A DNA stretch of 64,000 nucleotides from Actinoplanes ianthinogenes (GTDB lineage Bacteria; Actinomycetota; Actinomycetes; Mycobacteriales; Micromonosporaceae), in assembly GCF_018324205.1 (NCBI RefSeq), contig NZ_AP023356.1, positions 8,748,501 through 8,812,500 of the forward strand, in the 5' to 3' direction. The notes under the pieces were generated by a model. The model saw only the letters and a program-made list of their open reading frames with translations. It was not told the DNA's origin and ran no database searches. The translations under genes were made by a program, and so were the position numbers. Within the stretch, counting starts at the first letter, position 1; each line of letters begins with the position of its first letter. Positions 48,933 through 55,775 of this stretch are shown one piece after another.

Positions 48933-49912
48933 CGGGCCCATTTCGACACGGCTTCGAAGCCCTCGGCCTGGCGCATCCAGAAGTATCCGTACGCCGCGGT
49001 GCTGCCCAGGTAGGAGCCGATGTGGGCGAGCAGCGTCCGGGTGCCCGCGCGGTCCTGGCCGGACAGGTGGTTGGCCAGCGCCAGCCAGTGCCGCAGGGTC
49101 ACCCCGCGGGCGATCAGCCGGGGCTCGCCGGCCGCCCGCCACTTGCCCGCGCACCAGGCGATCTCCTGGATCACCTCGGGGCGGTGGAAGTACTCCATCT
49201 TCGCGGCGAGTGACTCGGCGCGGGTCTCGAAGCCGAACTCGCGCAACGCGTACTCGAAATGGGCCAGCAGCGGCAGCATGCAGACCGACGCGCCGGCCGG
49301 CGCGGCAGCGGCCGGGCCGCGGGCCGCGGCGAACATCTGCTCGTGCGAGCCGTACCACTTCTGGCACAGGAAGCTCACCGCCATCAGGTGCGCCTCGAAG
49401 TGGAACGGATCGCGGGCGACCGCCCCGTCCAGGGCGATCCGGAAGTCGTCGTGGCGCTGATGCCCGTCGGCGAACATCGCGTCGATCCGGGTCACCCACG
49501 GGTACGGGTCGTCCGGGTTCAGTTCGACCGCCCGCTGCGCGGCCGCCGCGGCGAGGGCGGAGAGCCGGTGGAACTCCTGGAACTGCTCCGCGCTGGTGTG
49601 GCGCGCCGACGCCGCGCCCCGCGCCGCCCCGGCCAGCTCGGTCAGACCCTCGGCACGCAGGATGGCGACGGTCGGGTCGCCCGGAATCGCCGCCTCCCAG
49701 GCGTCCACCCAGTGCGGGGCGTGCCCGGCGGCGATGCCCAGCACCGCGAGCCGCCGGCTGCGCAGCTCCCAGTCCCGGCCCGTGGTCTGGAGCAGGTACA
49801 GGGCCGCGGTCCAGTCGCCGGCCGTCGCCCGGTCGCGCGCACTGCGCAGTTGGAGGTCGGCCTGCGCATGGTCGTAGTCCGGGGTGAACGGCTTACGGAA
49901 GCGCTCGAACAT
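48926..49912 (-). CDS. Uncharacterised helical-repeat protein
   Basis: A 328-residue, entirely helical protein: MFERFRKPFTPDYDHAQADL, RDRATAGDWTAALYLLQTTG, then AAAAQRAVELNPDDPYPWVT with the TPR-type NPDDPYPW turn. There is no signal peptide. The family was not recognised; related actinobacterial proteins are annotated as hypothetical TPR-like. The leaderless promoter TATGAT lies six bases before the ATG. It is divergent from the frameshifted DUF2625 gene. Confidence 0.75.
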   Translation of the reverse strand: MFERFRKPFTPDYDHAQADLQLRSARDRATAGDWTAALYLLQTTGRDWELRSRRLAVLGIAAGHAPHWVDAWEAAIPGDPTVAILRAEGLTELAGAARGAASARHTSAEQFQEFHRLSALAAAAAQRAVELNPDDPYPWVTRIDAMFADGHQRHDDFRIALDGAVARDPFHFEAHLMAVSFLCQKWYGSHEQMFAAARGPAAAAPAGASVCMLPLLAHFEYALREFGFETRAESLAAKMEYFHRPEVIQEIAWCAGKWRAAGEPRLIARGVTLRHWLALANHLSGQDRAGTRTLLAHIGSYLGSTAAYGYFWMRQAEGFEAVSKWARQ

Positions 49913-49918
49913 CGGAAG

Positions 49919-49924
49919 ATCATA
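49919..49924 (-). promoter_or_regulatory. Leaderless promoter -10 box (TATGAT)
   Basis: TATGAT (5 of 6 to TATAAT) on the minus strand ends exactly six bases before the ATG at 49912. Confidence 0.65.
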
Positions 49925-49954
49925 AAGGCGCCGCCGATGTGCCAGTCTGACCTC

Positions 49955-50568
49955 GTGGATGAGTCGGCATGGGCAGAGATCTCCGAAGCGATGGCGGCCG
50001 CGCCGTACCCGGTGCGGGCCCTGACGGCCGCGCCGGACCGGGCGACCGGCGTCTTGACGGAATTGGGGGTGTCCACCCGGTCGTGGCTGGGCGCGGTCGT
50101 GGCCAACACGGGCGGGCTCCTGGTCGACCATGGCTGGCTTCGCGTCCTGGGCTGCGGACATGGCAGCCAGCCGGACGTCCTCACGGAACTGAACGCGAGC
50201 GGTGTCCTGACCATCGGCTACGACGTCGCAGGCGGCCAATTCATCTGGATGGCGGCTGAATCCGGCTCGCGGCCGACCGTGCACTACTTCGGTCCCGACG
50301 ACCTGGGCTGGCAGGATCTGGAGCAGGGATACGCCGAGTGGCTGAACGCGGTCCTGCGTGGCTCACTGACCCGCTTCTACGACACGCTCCGCTGGCCGGG
50401 CTGGGAAGCCGACGTAGCCGGCCTCGCGCTCGACCAGGGCTTCAGCATGTGGCCGCCGCCCTTCACCAGGGAGGGGAAGACCCCGCCACGGTGTCCCGCA
50501 AAGCGATCCCGCTGGCCGAGCTGGTCTCCTTCTACCAGGACGCCGCCCGCCAGCTCGGTGGAGGCTGA
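49955..50568 (+). pseudogene. DUF2625 protein gene with a frameshift
   Basis: The first 170 residues (VDESAWAEISEAM...; NTGGLLVDHGWLRVLGCGHG; FIWMAAESGSRPTVHYFGPD) are a normal DUF2625 protein. At FTREGK (about 50473-50479) the reading frame changes. The expected ending, DPATVSRKAIPLAELVSFYQ then DAARQLGGG, is found intact in the next frame, ending at TGA 50566-50568. One G missing from the run at 50473-50476 explains the shift. The unshifted frame would continue as unrelated sequence. The start is GTG 49955, preceded by a -10-like CAGTCT and six bases. Either a true pseudogene or a sequencing error. Confidence 0.8.
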
Positions 50569-50672
50569 GGCCTGTTCGACTTCCGGGGCTCTGGCGCTGC
50601 GTGCGGCCGCCTGCGCTGGTCAGCCGCCGGGTCGCGGGTTAGGAAAGTCGCCGGCGGGGCAGGAGAGCCGGC

Positions 50673-50843
50673 ATGGTGCAACCAGGACCCGACCCGGACA
50701 ACTACCCGCCGATCGACCCGACGGAGCCCGTCCCCAGCGATCCGGGCGAACTCGCGCCGGACACCCCGGAGACCCTGCCACCCGCCCCGGTGGAGCCGAT
50801 GCCCGGCCCGGACGATCCGGGGAACGTCCCGGTACCCGCCTGA
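50673..50843 (+). CDS. Small Pro/Asp-rich protein
   Basis: A 56-residue protein encoded by ATG 50673-50675 to TGA 50841-50843. AGGAG lies 8 bases upstream of the start. The product begins MVQPGPDPDNYPPIDPTEPV and continues with Asp, Pro, Glu and Gly repeats, so it is strongly acidic and probably disordered. GC-skewed codon choice and the ribosome-binding site support a real gene. No family is known to me. It lies between the frameshifted DUF2625 gene and the beta-lactamase. Confidence 0.6.
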   Translation: MVQPGPDPDNYPPIDPTEPVPSDPGELAPDTPETLPPAPVEPMPGPDDPGNVPVPA

Positions 50844-50869
50844 CGGGCCCGGACAGGCATCGGAGACCG

Positions 50870-51772
50870 TCACCGGCGACCGAGGGCTTCGGCGAGGGCG
50901 GCAGCGATCGTGGCGATCAGGGTGTTGTCCGGACTGGCATCGGCAGAGTGACGGTTCGTGTAGATCGTGAGAACCAGCGGCGCGCCCGTCGGCGGCTCCA
51001 CCAGGGCGATGTCGTTGGCCGCCGCATAGGTGCTGCCCGTGCCGGTCTTGTCGGCGACCACCCAGTCGGTGGGCAGGCCGGCGCGGATGCGGGTCGCGCC
51101 CGTCGTGTTGGCACGCATCCAGCTGACCAGCCGACCCCGGTCCTCGGGGTGCAGGGCGCGGCCCACGGTCAACGCCCGCAGGTTCCGGGCCATTGCGGCC
51201 GGCGTGGTCGTGTCCCGGGGATCGTCCGGGGCCCAGAGGTTGAGGCCGGGCTCGCGGCGGTCGAGGCGGCTCACCGAGTCGCCGAGGCCGCGGGCGTATC
51301 GGGTGACCTCGCCCGGGCCACCGAGCTGGTCGAGGATGAGGTTCGCCGCCGTGTTGTCGCTGTGGTCGAGGGCGGCCGCGCAGAGTTCGGCGACGGTCAT
51401 GCCGTCGTCGACGTGCTGCCGCGTGATCGGGGAGTTCGCCACCAGGTCGGCCGCGGTGTATCGGATGCGCCGGTCGAGCAGCCCGGGGTCGTAGCTGCGC
51501 GAGCGCCGCAGCACGTCGGAGACGGCGAGCACCTTGAACGTTGAGCAGAACGGGAAGCGTTCGCCGACGCGGTGGCCGACCGTGCGGCCCGAGCCGATGT
51601 CGATGGCGAAGGCGCCGATCCGGGCACCGTGTTCGGACTCCAGGGCGCTCAGGTCGAGGGCGCAGGCCTGGCCGGGGTTCGAGGCCGCGGCTGCGGCGCC
51701 GGGCAGGATCAGTGAGGCGGCGGCCGAGGCACTGCCGAGGAGGACTGCTCGGCGGGTCATCTGTTCGCGCAT
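50870..51772 (-). CDS. Class A serine beta-lactamase
   Basis: A 300-residue enzyme. A Tat-like signal (MTRRAVLLGSASAAASL...LPGAAAAA) directs it outside the cell. The catalytic motifs are complete: FCSTFK (Ser77, Lys80), SDN (138-140), the Glu of REPGLN (E174) and KTG (242-244). A Cys precedes the catalytic Ser as in carbapenemases such as KPC, but its disulfide partner after KTG is Gly here, so that disulfide cannot form. It hydrolyses beta-lactams; the spectrum cannot be read. The ATG at 51772 lies 116 bp from the MHPE gene. No regulator is adjacent. Confidence 0.95.
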   Translation of the reverse strand: MREQMTRRAVLLGSASAAASLILPGAAAAASNPGQACALDLSALESEHGARIGAFAIDIGSGRTVGHRVGERFPFCSTFKVLAVSDVLRRSRSYDPGLLDRRIRYTAADLVANSPITRQHVDDGMTVAELCAAALDHSDNTAANLILDQLGGPGEVTRYARGLGDSVSRLDRREPGLNLWAPDDPRDTTTPAAMARNLRALTVGRALHPEDRGRLVSWMRANTTGATRIRAGLPTDWVVADKTGTGSTYAAANDIALVEPPTGAPLVLTIYTNRHSADASPDNTLIATIAAALAEALGRR

Positions 51773-51851
51773 GCTGATGACCTTCCCCAGAAGGCCGTCA
51801 AAAGCACGTAAAGACCGAAATCACTATCGACGGTGAGCGGTAGCCCGACGA

Positions 51852-51882
51852 CACCGGCGCCCGCGGGTTGCGGGCGCCGGTG
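51852..51882. terminator. Perfect 13-bp hairpin after MHPE copy B
   Basis: CACCGGCGCCCGC (51852-51864) pairs perfectly with 51870-51882 over a 5-base loop, beginning 7 bp after the stop of the minus-strand MHPE gene. It should end its transcript and separate it from the beta-lactamase gene. Confidence 0.7.
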
Positions 51883-51888
51883 AGCGGT

Positions 51889-52056
51889 TCAGTACTGGGT
51901 GGCGGGGTGCCCGCGTACCGCAGAGGCTTTGCGGGCCCTGCGGGCCAGACGCGTGAGGCGGGCGCTGGTGAGAAGGCGCTCCTGGTCCGCTTCCGCGATG
52001 AGGTCGCGGCGGCGGTCGTTCGCCAGGGCCAGCGTCATCTCCGGGTGCATCAACAT
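51889..52056 (-). CDS. Small MHPE protein, copy B
   Basis: A 55-residue protein, MLMHPEMTLALANDRRRDLI... ending KASAVRGHPATQY. It matches copy A (14436-14639) at roughly two thirds of its positions. GAGGAG lies six bases before the ATG; an in-frame ATG at 52095 falls inside the conserved regulatory block and is less likely. Unlike copy A it is not coupled to a downstream regulator and ends with its own terminator. It lies next to the divergent AraC gene. Function unknown. Confidence 0.75.
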   Translation of the reverse strand: MLMHPEMTLALANDRRRDLIAEADQERLLTSARLTRLARRARKASAVRGHPATQY

Positions 52057-52080
52057 CTCGGTCTCCTCGGTCGTTCGTTT

Positions 52081-52190
52081 CGATGTGTCAATCATCGATC
52101 GGCAGACCCGCTGTCACATCCGGAGCTCCTACCTATCTTCCCAGCTCAGGACGGTTTAGGTACGGCACGCGGCACGTCTAGGTATGCCTA
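52081..52190. repeat. Conserved 110-bp regulatory block, copy B
   Basis: It repeats the block at 14663-14772. The segments are 52081-52103 (one mismatch), 52130-52161 (32 identical bases) and TCTAGGTATGCCTA (52177-52190, one mismatch), with the same 26- and 15-base gaps. The gap sequences are unrelated. It lies between the minus-strand MHPE gene and the plus-strand AraC gene, so it could control both. Confidence 0.75.
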
Positions 52191-52219
52191 CGGACGCCTC
52201 CGGTGCCAGGATGACCGGG

Positions 52220-53050
52220 ATGGACTCCTACGTTGAGCGTCCGCCGGTGCCCGCGCTGGCCGGGGTGGTGCGGACGGTCTGGATTCAGCGGACCGGGGCG
52301 ACCGCGTACGTCCAACGCCACCTGCCCACCGGCGGCGTCGAGATCCACTTCCCGATCGGCGGCCGTCCCCAGCTGGTCGGCCCACTGACCGGCCCGGCGA
52401 TCGAGGTCATCCCGCCGCACACCACCATCGTCGGCGTCCGGTTTCAGCCCGGCACCGCGCCACCCGTGCCGGCCGTGCTCGACGACCTCGTCGACCAGCG
52501 TCTGAGCCTCGCCGAGCTGTGGGGCCGCTCGGCGGACCGGCTCGTCGAGGCGATGGCCCGCGCCGCGACGCCGGAGCGGGCGCTCGGTGACCTGCAAGCC
52601 CACCTGCTGCGCGAGTTCCGCGGCGCGGCGCACGTGGACCCGCTGGTCCGCGCGGCCGTGCGGGCGCTGATGCCCTGGCGCCCGGTCAGCGTCGACGCCG
52701 TGGCCGATCATCTGGCGCTCTCCGCCAGCCAGTTGCGCCGCCGCTGCCTGCATGCGCTCGGGATGACCCCCAAGGTGCTCCAGCGGACCCTGCGGTTCCA
52801 GGGTTTCCTCGCCCTGGCCCAGGCCGGAGCGAAGGCCTCGGGCGCGGCCGGGCTGGCGGCCGACGTGGGCTACGCCGACCAGGCCCACCTCAGCCGCGAG
52901 TGCCTGCGCCTGACCGGTCTCACCCCGACCGCCCTGCTCGGCGGCGCTGTCGACCACTGCGCCTGCGGCCACGAGCACTCCGCCTCCTACGCGCCGTTCC
53001 TGGCCACCCGTGCGCGTTTTGTTCAAGACGGGCCCGATCGGCGCTCCTAG
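52220..53050 (+). CDS. AraC family transcriptional regulator
   Basis: A 276-residue regulator. The N-terminal part (VWIQRTGATAYVQRHLPTGG, EIHFPIGGRPQL) is a DUF6597-type sensor. The C-terminal AraC domain has VDAVADHLALSASQLRRRC and AADVGYADQAHLSRECLRLT. The C-terminus HCACGHEHS could bind metal. The start is placed at ATG 52220 because the conserved block runs to 52190; ATG 52211 and 52184 are in frame. Its stop TAG overlaps the -10 box of the FAD oxidase gene. It probably regulates neighbours on one or both sides. Confidence 0.85.
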   Translation: MDSYVERPPVPALAGVVRTVWIQRTGATAYVQRHLPTGGVEIHFPIGGRPQLVGPLTGPAIEVIPPHTTIVGVRFQPGTAPPVPAVLDDLVDQRLSLAELWGRSADRLVEAMARAATPERALGDLQAHLLREFRGAAHVDPLVRAAVRALMPWRPVSVDAVADHLALSASQLRRRCLHALGMTPKVLQRTLRFQGFLALAQAGAKASGAAGLAADVGYADQAHLSRECLRLTGLTPTALLGGAVDHCACGHEHSASYAPFLATRARFVQDGPDRRS

Positions 53051-53053
53051 CGT
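53048..53053 (+). promoter_or_regulatory. Leaderless promoter -10 box (TAGCGT)
   Basis: TAGCGT overlaps the AraC stop codon and ends seven bases before GTG 53061, with no ribosome-binding site. Confidence 0.45.
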
Positions 53054-53060
53054 CGAGGGC

Positions 53061-54296
53061 GTGCAGACGTTCACGCCCGGCTCGCCGGGTTATGACGCCG
53101 CCCGGCGTCCGGTCAACCCCACCTACCGGGACATCCGTCCCCGGCTCGTGGCGATGTGCCGCTCGGTGCCGGACGTCGTCGAAGCCCTGGTCCGCGCGAC
53201 CGGCGACCGCCTCGCCATTCGTGGCGGCGGGCACTGCTTCGCGGGCCGCTCGTCGACGGACGGCGTCCTGCTCGACCTGTCCGGCCTCGACACCATCGCC
53301 GTGGCGGCCGACGGCACCGCCACGATCGGCGCCGGCGCCCGCCTGGGTCAGGTCTACGCCGTCCTGCACACCCACGGCCGCACCCTGCCGGCCGGCTGCG
53401 GCCCGACCGTCGGCATCGCCGGGCTCACCCTCGGCGGCGGCATCGGCCTGCTCGGCCGCCGATACGGCCTGACCTGTGACCGGCTGGCCGGCGCCCAGGT
53501 CGTCCTCGCCGGCGGCGCCGTCGTTGACTGCGACCAGGACCGGCACCCGGACCTGTTCTGGGCGCTGCGCGGCGCGGGCGGCGGGCAGTTCGGCGTCGTC
53601 ACGGCGCTGCGTTTCGCCACCGTCCCGGAGCCGCTGACGACCCGGATCGAGGCGCGCTGGACGGATGTCCCCTTCGGCGAGCTGGTCGACGCCTGGCAGG
53701 CCTGGGCACCGGACGCCCCGGACGAGATCACCGTCAATCTCACCCTGGAGTCCCGGCACGCCACCCTGTTCGGCGCCGCCACCCTGGGCGAGGGACACAC
53801 CCGCGAGCTGCTCCGGGAGTTCACCGACCGGCCGTTCGCGCTGCGGGCCGGCCTGCCCTACCACCGGCTCAAGCAGACCTTCGCCGACGAGGAACTCCCG
53901 CATGCGCAGCGGACCCGGTCGGAGTTCTTCGCGCACGGGCTGTCCGCCCCGACACGAGCGGCGCTCCTCAGCGAGTTCGGAGGCACGAGCAGGCGGCTGG
54001 CGTTCACCGCGATGGGCGGGGCCTACAACCGGATCCCCGGGGACGCCACCGCCTTCGCCCACCGCGGGGAACGCTTCCTGCTCGACCACATCGGCGACCC
54101 GGACGACCCGTGGATCGACCGGTCCTGGGCGGTCGCCCACGCCGACGGCTCGGGCCGCGTCTACCCCAACTTTCCCGACCCCGCCCTGGACGACTGGGCC
54201 ACGGCGTACCACGGCGGCAACCACCGGCGGCTGGCCGCGGTCAAGCAGGCCTACGACCCCGACCGGCGCTTCGACTTCCCGCAAGCCATCCGATGA
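53061..54296 (+). CDS. FAD-linked oxidase (berberine-bridge-enzyme-like)
   Basis: A 411-residue flavoprotein. The PCMH FAD-binding domain shows RGGGHCFAGRSS (His for covalent FAD attachment) and CGPTVGIAGLTLGGGIGLLG. The C-terminal BBE domain ends with YPNFPDPALDDWATAYHGGN and the typical YDPDRRFDFPQAI. Such enzymes oxidise alcohols, sugars or secondary metabolites with oxygen. The start at GTG 53061 rests on the leaderless promoter. It overlaps the next gene as ATGA, so the RibD-type remnant is co-translated. Confidence 0.92.
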   Translation: MQTFTPGSPGYDAARRPVNPTYRDIRPRLVAMCRSVPDVVEALVRATGDRLAIRGGGHCFAGRSSTDGVLLDLSGLDTIAVAADGTATIGAGARLGQVYAVLHTHGRTLPAGCGPTVGIAGLTLGGGIGLLGRRYGLTCDRLAGAQVVLAGGAVVDCDQDRHPDLFWALRGAGGGQFGVVTALRFATVPEPLTTRIEARWTDVPFGELVDAWQAWAPDAPDEITVNLTLESRHATLFGAATLGEGHTRELLREFTDRPFALRAGLPYHRLKQTFADEELPHAQRTRSEFFAHGLSAPTRAALLSEFGGTSRRLAFTAMGGAYNRIPGDATAFAHRGERFLLDHIGDPDDPWIDRSWAVAHADGSGRVYPNFPDPALDDWATAYHGGNHRRLAAVKQAYDPDRRFDFPQAIR

Positions 54297-54553
54297 GCAG
54301 ACATCCGATGGACGCCATCGCCGCGGCCCGCGAGGCCGCCGGCGACAAGGACGTCGCCCTGATGGGTGGCGGCGTGGTCACCGAGGCGCTCCGCCACGGC
54401 CTCGTCGACGAGATCGTCCTGCACCAGGTGCCGATCCTGCTCAGCGGCGGCCGCAGCTTCTTCCAGGAACTCCCGGACCACGTACGCCTGCGCGCACTGA
54501 CGGTCGTCCCGGCCGCCGGCGTGACCCACCTGCACTACGAGGTGATCCGGTGA
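54293..54553 (+). CDS. N-terminally truncated RibD-type dihydrofolate reductase remnant
   Basis: An 86-residue protein: AIAAAREAAGDKDVALMGGG, VVTEALRHGLVDEIVLHQVP, ILLSGGRSFFQELPDHV. This is only the C-terminal half of the RibD_C/dihydrofolate-reductase-like domain, which is normally about 180 residues. The NADPH-binding N-terminal half is missing, and nothing like it precedes in any frame, since the upstream bases belong to the FAD oxidase. The ATGA overlap with the FAD oxidase suggests it is still translated. It may be a relic joined by deletion, or a minimal domain. Confidence 0.7.
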   Translation: MSRHPMDAIAAAREAAGDKDVALMGGGVVTEALRHGLVDEIVLHQVPILLSGGRSFFQELPDHVRLRALTVVPAAGVTHLHYEVIR

Positions 54554-54586
54554 TCCCGGGTCACCCCCGCTGACAAGGAGAATCCC

Positions 54587-54952
54587 ATGCTCGATCCCGA
54601 CGTGCGCCGCGTCCTCGACGGCGCCTCGATCGCCCACCTCGCCACCGTCCTGCCCGACGGCGCCCCGCACACCACCCCGGTCTACGTCGGCACCCACGGC
54701 GACCGGGTCGTCTTCTTCACCGGCCCGGGCACCCGCAAAGCCGGTAACCTGCGCCGCGACCCCCGGGTGGCGCTGTCCATCGCTCCCGCCGACAACCCGT
54801 TCCAGCCGGTGGTGGTCCGGGGCCGGGTGGTCGGCTGGGTCGAGGGCGACCCGGCCTGGGAGATCATCGACCGGCTGGTCGCCAAGTACATCGACCAGCC
54901 CTATCCCCGGGACCAGGAACGCGTGGTGGCCCTGATCGAGCCCCTCGCCTGA
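54587..54952 (+). CDS. PPOX-class F420- or FMN-dependent oxidoreductase
   Basis: A 121-residue split-barrel protein: LDGASIAHLATVLPDGAPHT, TPVYVGTHGDRVVFFTGPGT, RKAGNLRRDPRVALSI, PFQPVVVRGRVVGW. This is the pyridoxamine 5'-phosphate oxidase-like fold of actinobacterial F420-binding enzymes. AAGGAG lies seven bases before the ATG. It probably reduces small redox substrates with F420 or FMN. Confidence 0.9.
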   Translation: MLDPDVRRVLDGASIAHLATVLPDGAPHTTPVYVGTHGDRVVFFTGPGTRKAGNLRRDPRVALSIAPADNPFQPVVVRGRVVGWVEGDPAWEIIDRLVAKYIDQPYPRDQERVVALIEPLA

Positions 54953-54999
54953 GCGAAATTCGTTGTCGCCACCGGGCCGGGGCCTGGTAGGCACGACGG

Positions 55000-55773
55000 A
55001 TGAGCGAACAGACCTTGCCCGGCGGCAACGTCACCGGCGCCGTACTCAAAGATGGTGTCGTCCACAAACCTGCCTCGTCGTGGACAGCGACCGTGCACGC
55101 GGTGTTGCGGCATCTGGAAGCGGCCGGTTTCGAGGCGGCGCCGCGCGCGCTCGGTTTCGACGAGCAGGGTCGCGAGATGCTCACCTACCTGCCGGGGGAG
55201 ACGATCGGCGGCCGGGAGCCGTGGCCCGCGTGGGCGACGGCCGACACCATGCTGGTCCAGGTCGGCCGGTGGCTGCGCGAGGTCCACGACCTGACCGCGG
55301 GTTTCGTCCCGCCGGCGGACGAGCGCTGGTTCATCGGTGGGGCGAAGGGTCCCGGGCAGGTCGTCGGGCACCAGGACGCGTCGCCGTTCAACGCGGTGGT
55401 GGACGGTGACCGGCTGGTCGGGTTCTGCGACTGGGACATCGCCGGTCCGTCCGCACCGGACTGGGACCTGGCGTTCTCCGCGCTGACCTGGGTGCCGCTC
55501 GCCTCGCCGCGCGACGGTTCGTCGTGGAGCGAGCGGGACCTGGCGGAGCGATCCCGCCGCCTGCGCCTGCTACTCGACGCCTACGACTACGACGGCGACC
55601 GGACGGCCTTCGGCGCCGTGGTGCCGCAGCGCGCCCGGCGGCAGGCCGGCGTGATCCGGCAGATGGCCGAGGCGGGCGACCCGGCGTCGCAGGCGCTGCT
55701 GCCCATCGCGGCGTTGCTCGAACGGTCCGCGCGCGACCTGGAGGCGCTGCCGGACGCATTCTGGAGGGGGTGA
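55000..55773 (+). CDS. Aminoglycoside phosphotransferase (APH)-like kinase
   Basis: A 257-residue protein. The N-lobe begins GGNVTGAVLKDGVVHKPASS. The catalytic loop GHQDASPFNAVV (HxDxxxxN) and the metal-binding CDWDIAGPSAPDWDLAFSAL are intact, as in APH/choline-kinase-like enzymes. The N-lobe is short. It may phosphorylate an aminoglycoside or another small alcohol; resistance cannot be claimed from sequence. TAGGCA six bases before the ATG is a near match to the leaderless pattern. Only 2 bp separate its stop from the convergent kinase gene. Confidence 0.88.
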   Translation: MSEQTLPGGNVTGAVLKDGVVHKPASSWTATVHAVLRHLEAAGFEAAPRALGFDEQGREMLTYLPGETIGGREPWPAWATADTMLVQVGRWLREVHDLTAGFVPPADERWFIGGAKGPGQVVGHQDASPFNAVVDGDRLVGFCDWDIAGPSAPDWDLAFSALTWVPLASPRDGSSWSERDLAERSRRLRLLLDAYDYDGDRTAFGAVVPQRARRQAGVIRQMAEAGDPASQALLPIAALLERSARDLEALPDAFWRG

Positions 55774-55775
55774 CC

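Noticed and set aside
50532..50873. Minus-strand open frame between the DUF2625 gene and the beta-lactamase
   Set aside because: No ribosome-binding site or family; the opposite strand has a small gene with a good one.
50870..51772. Carbapenemase based on Cys before the catalytic Ser
   Set aside because: The partner Cys after KTG is missing, so the carbapenemase disulfide cannot form; the spectrum is not readable from sequence.
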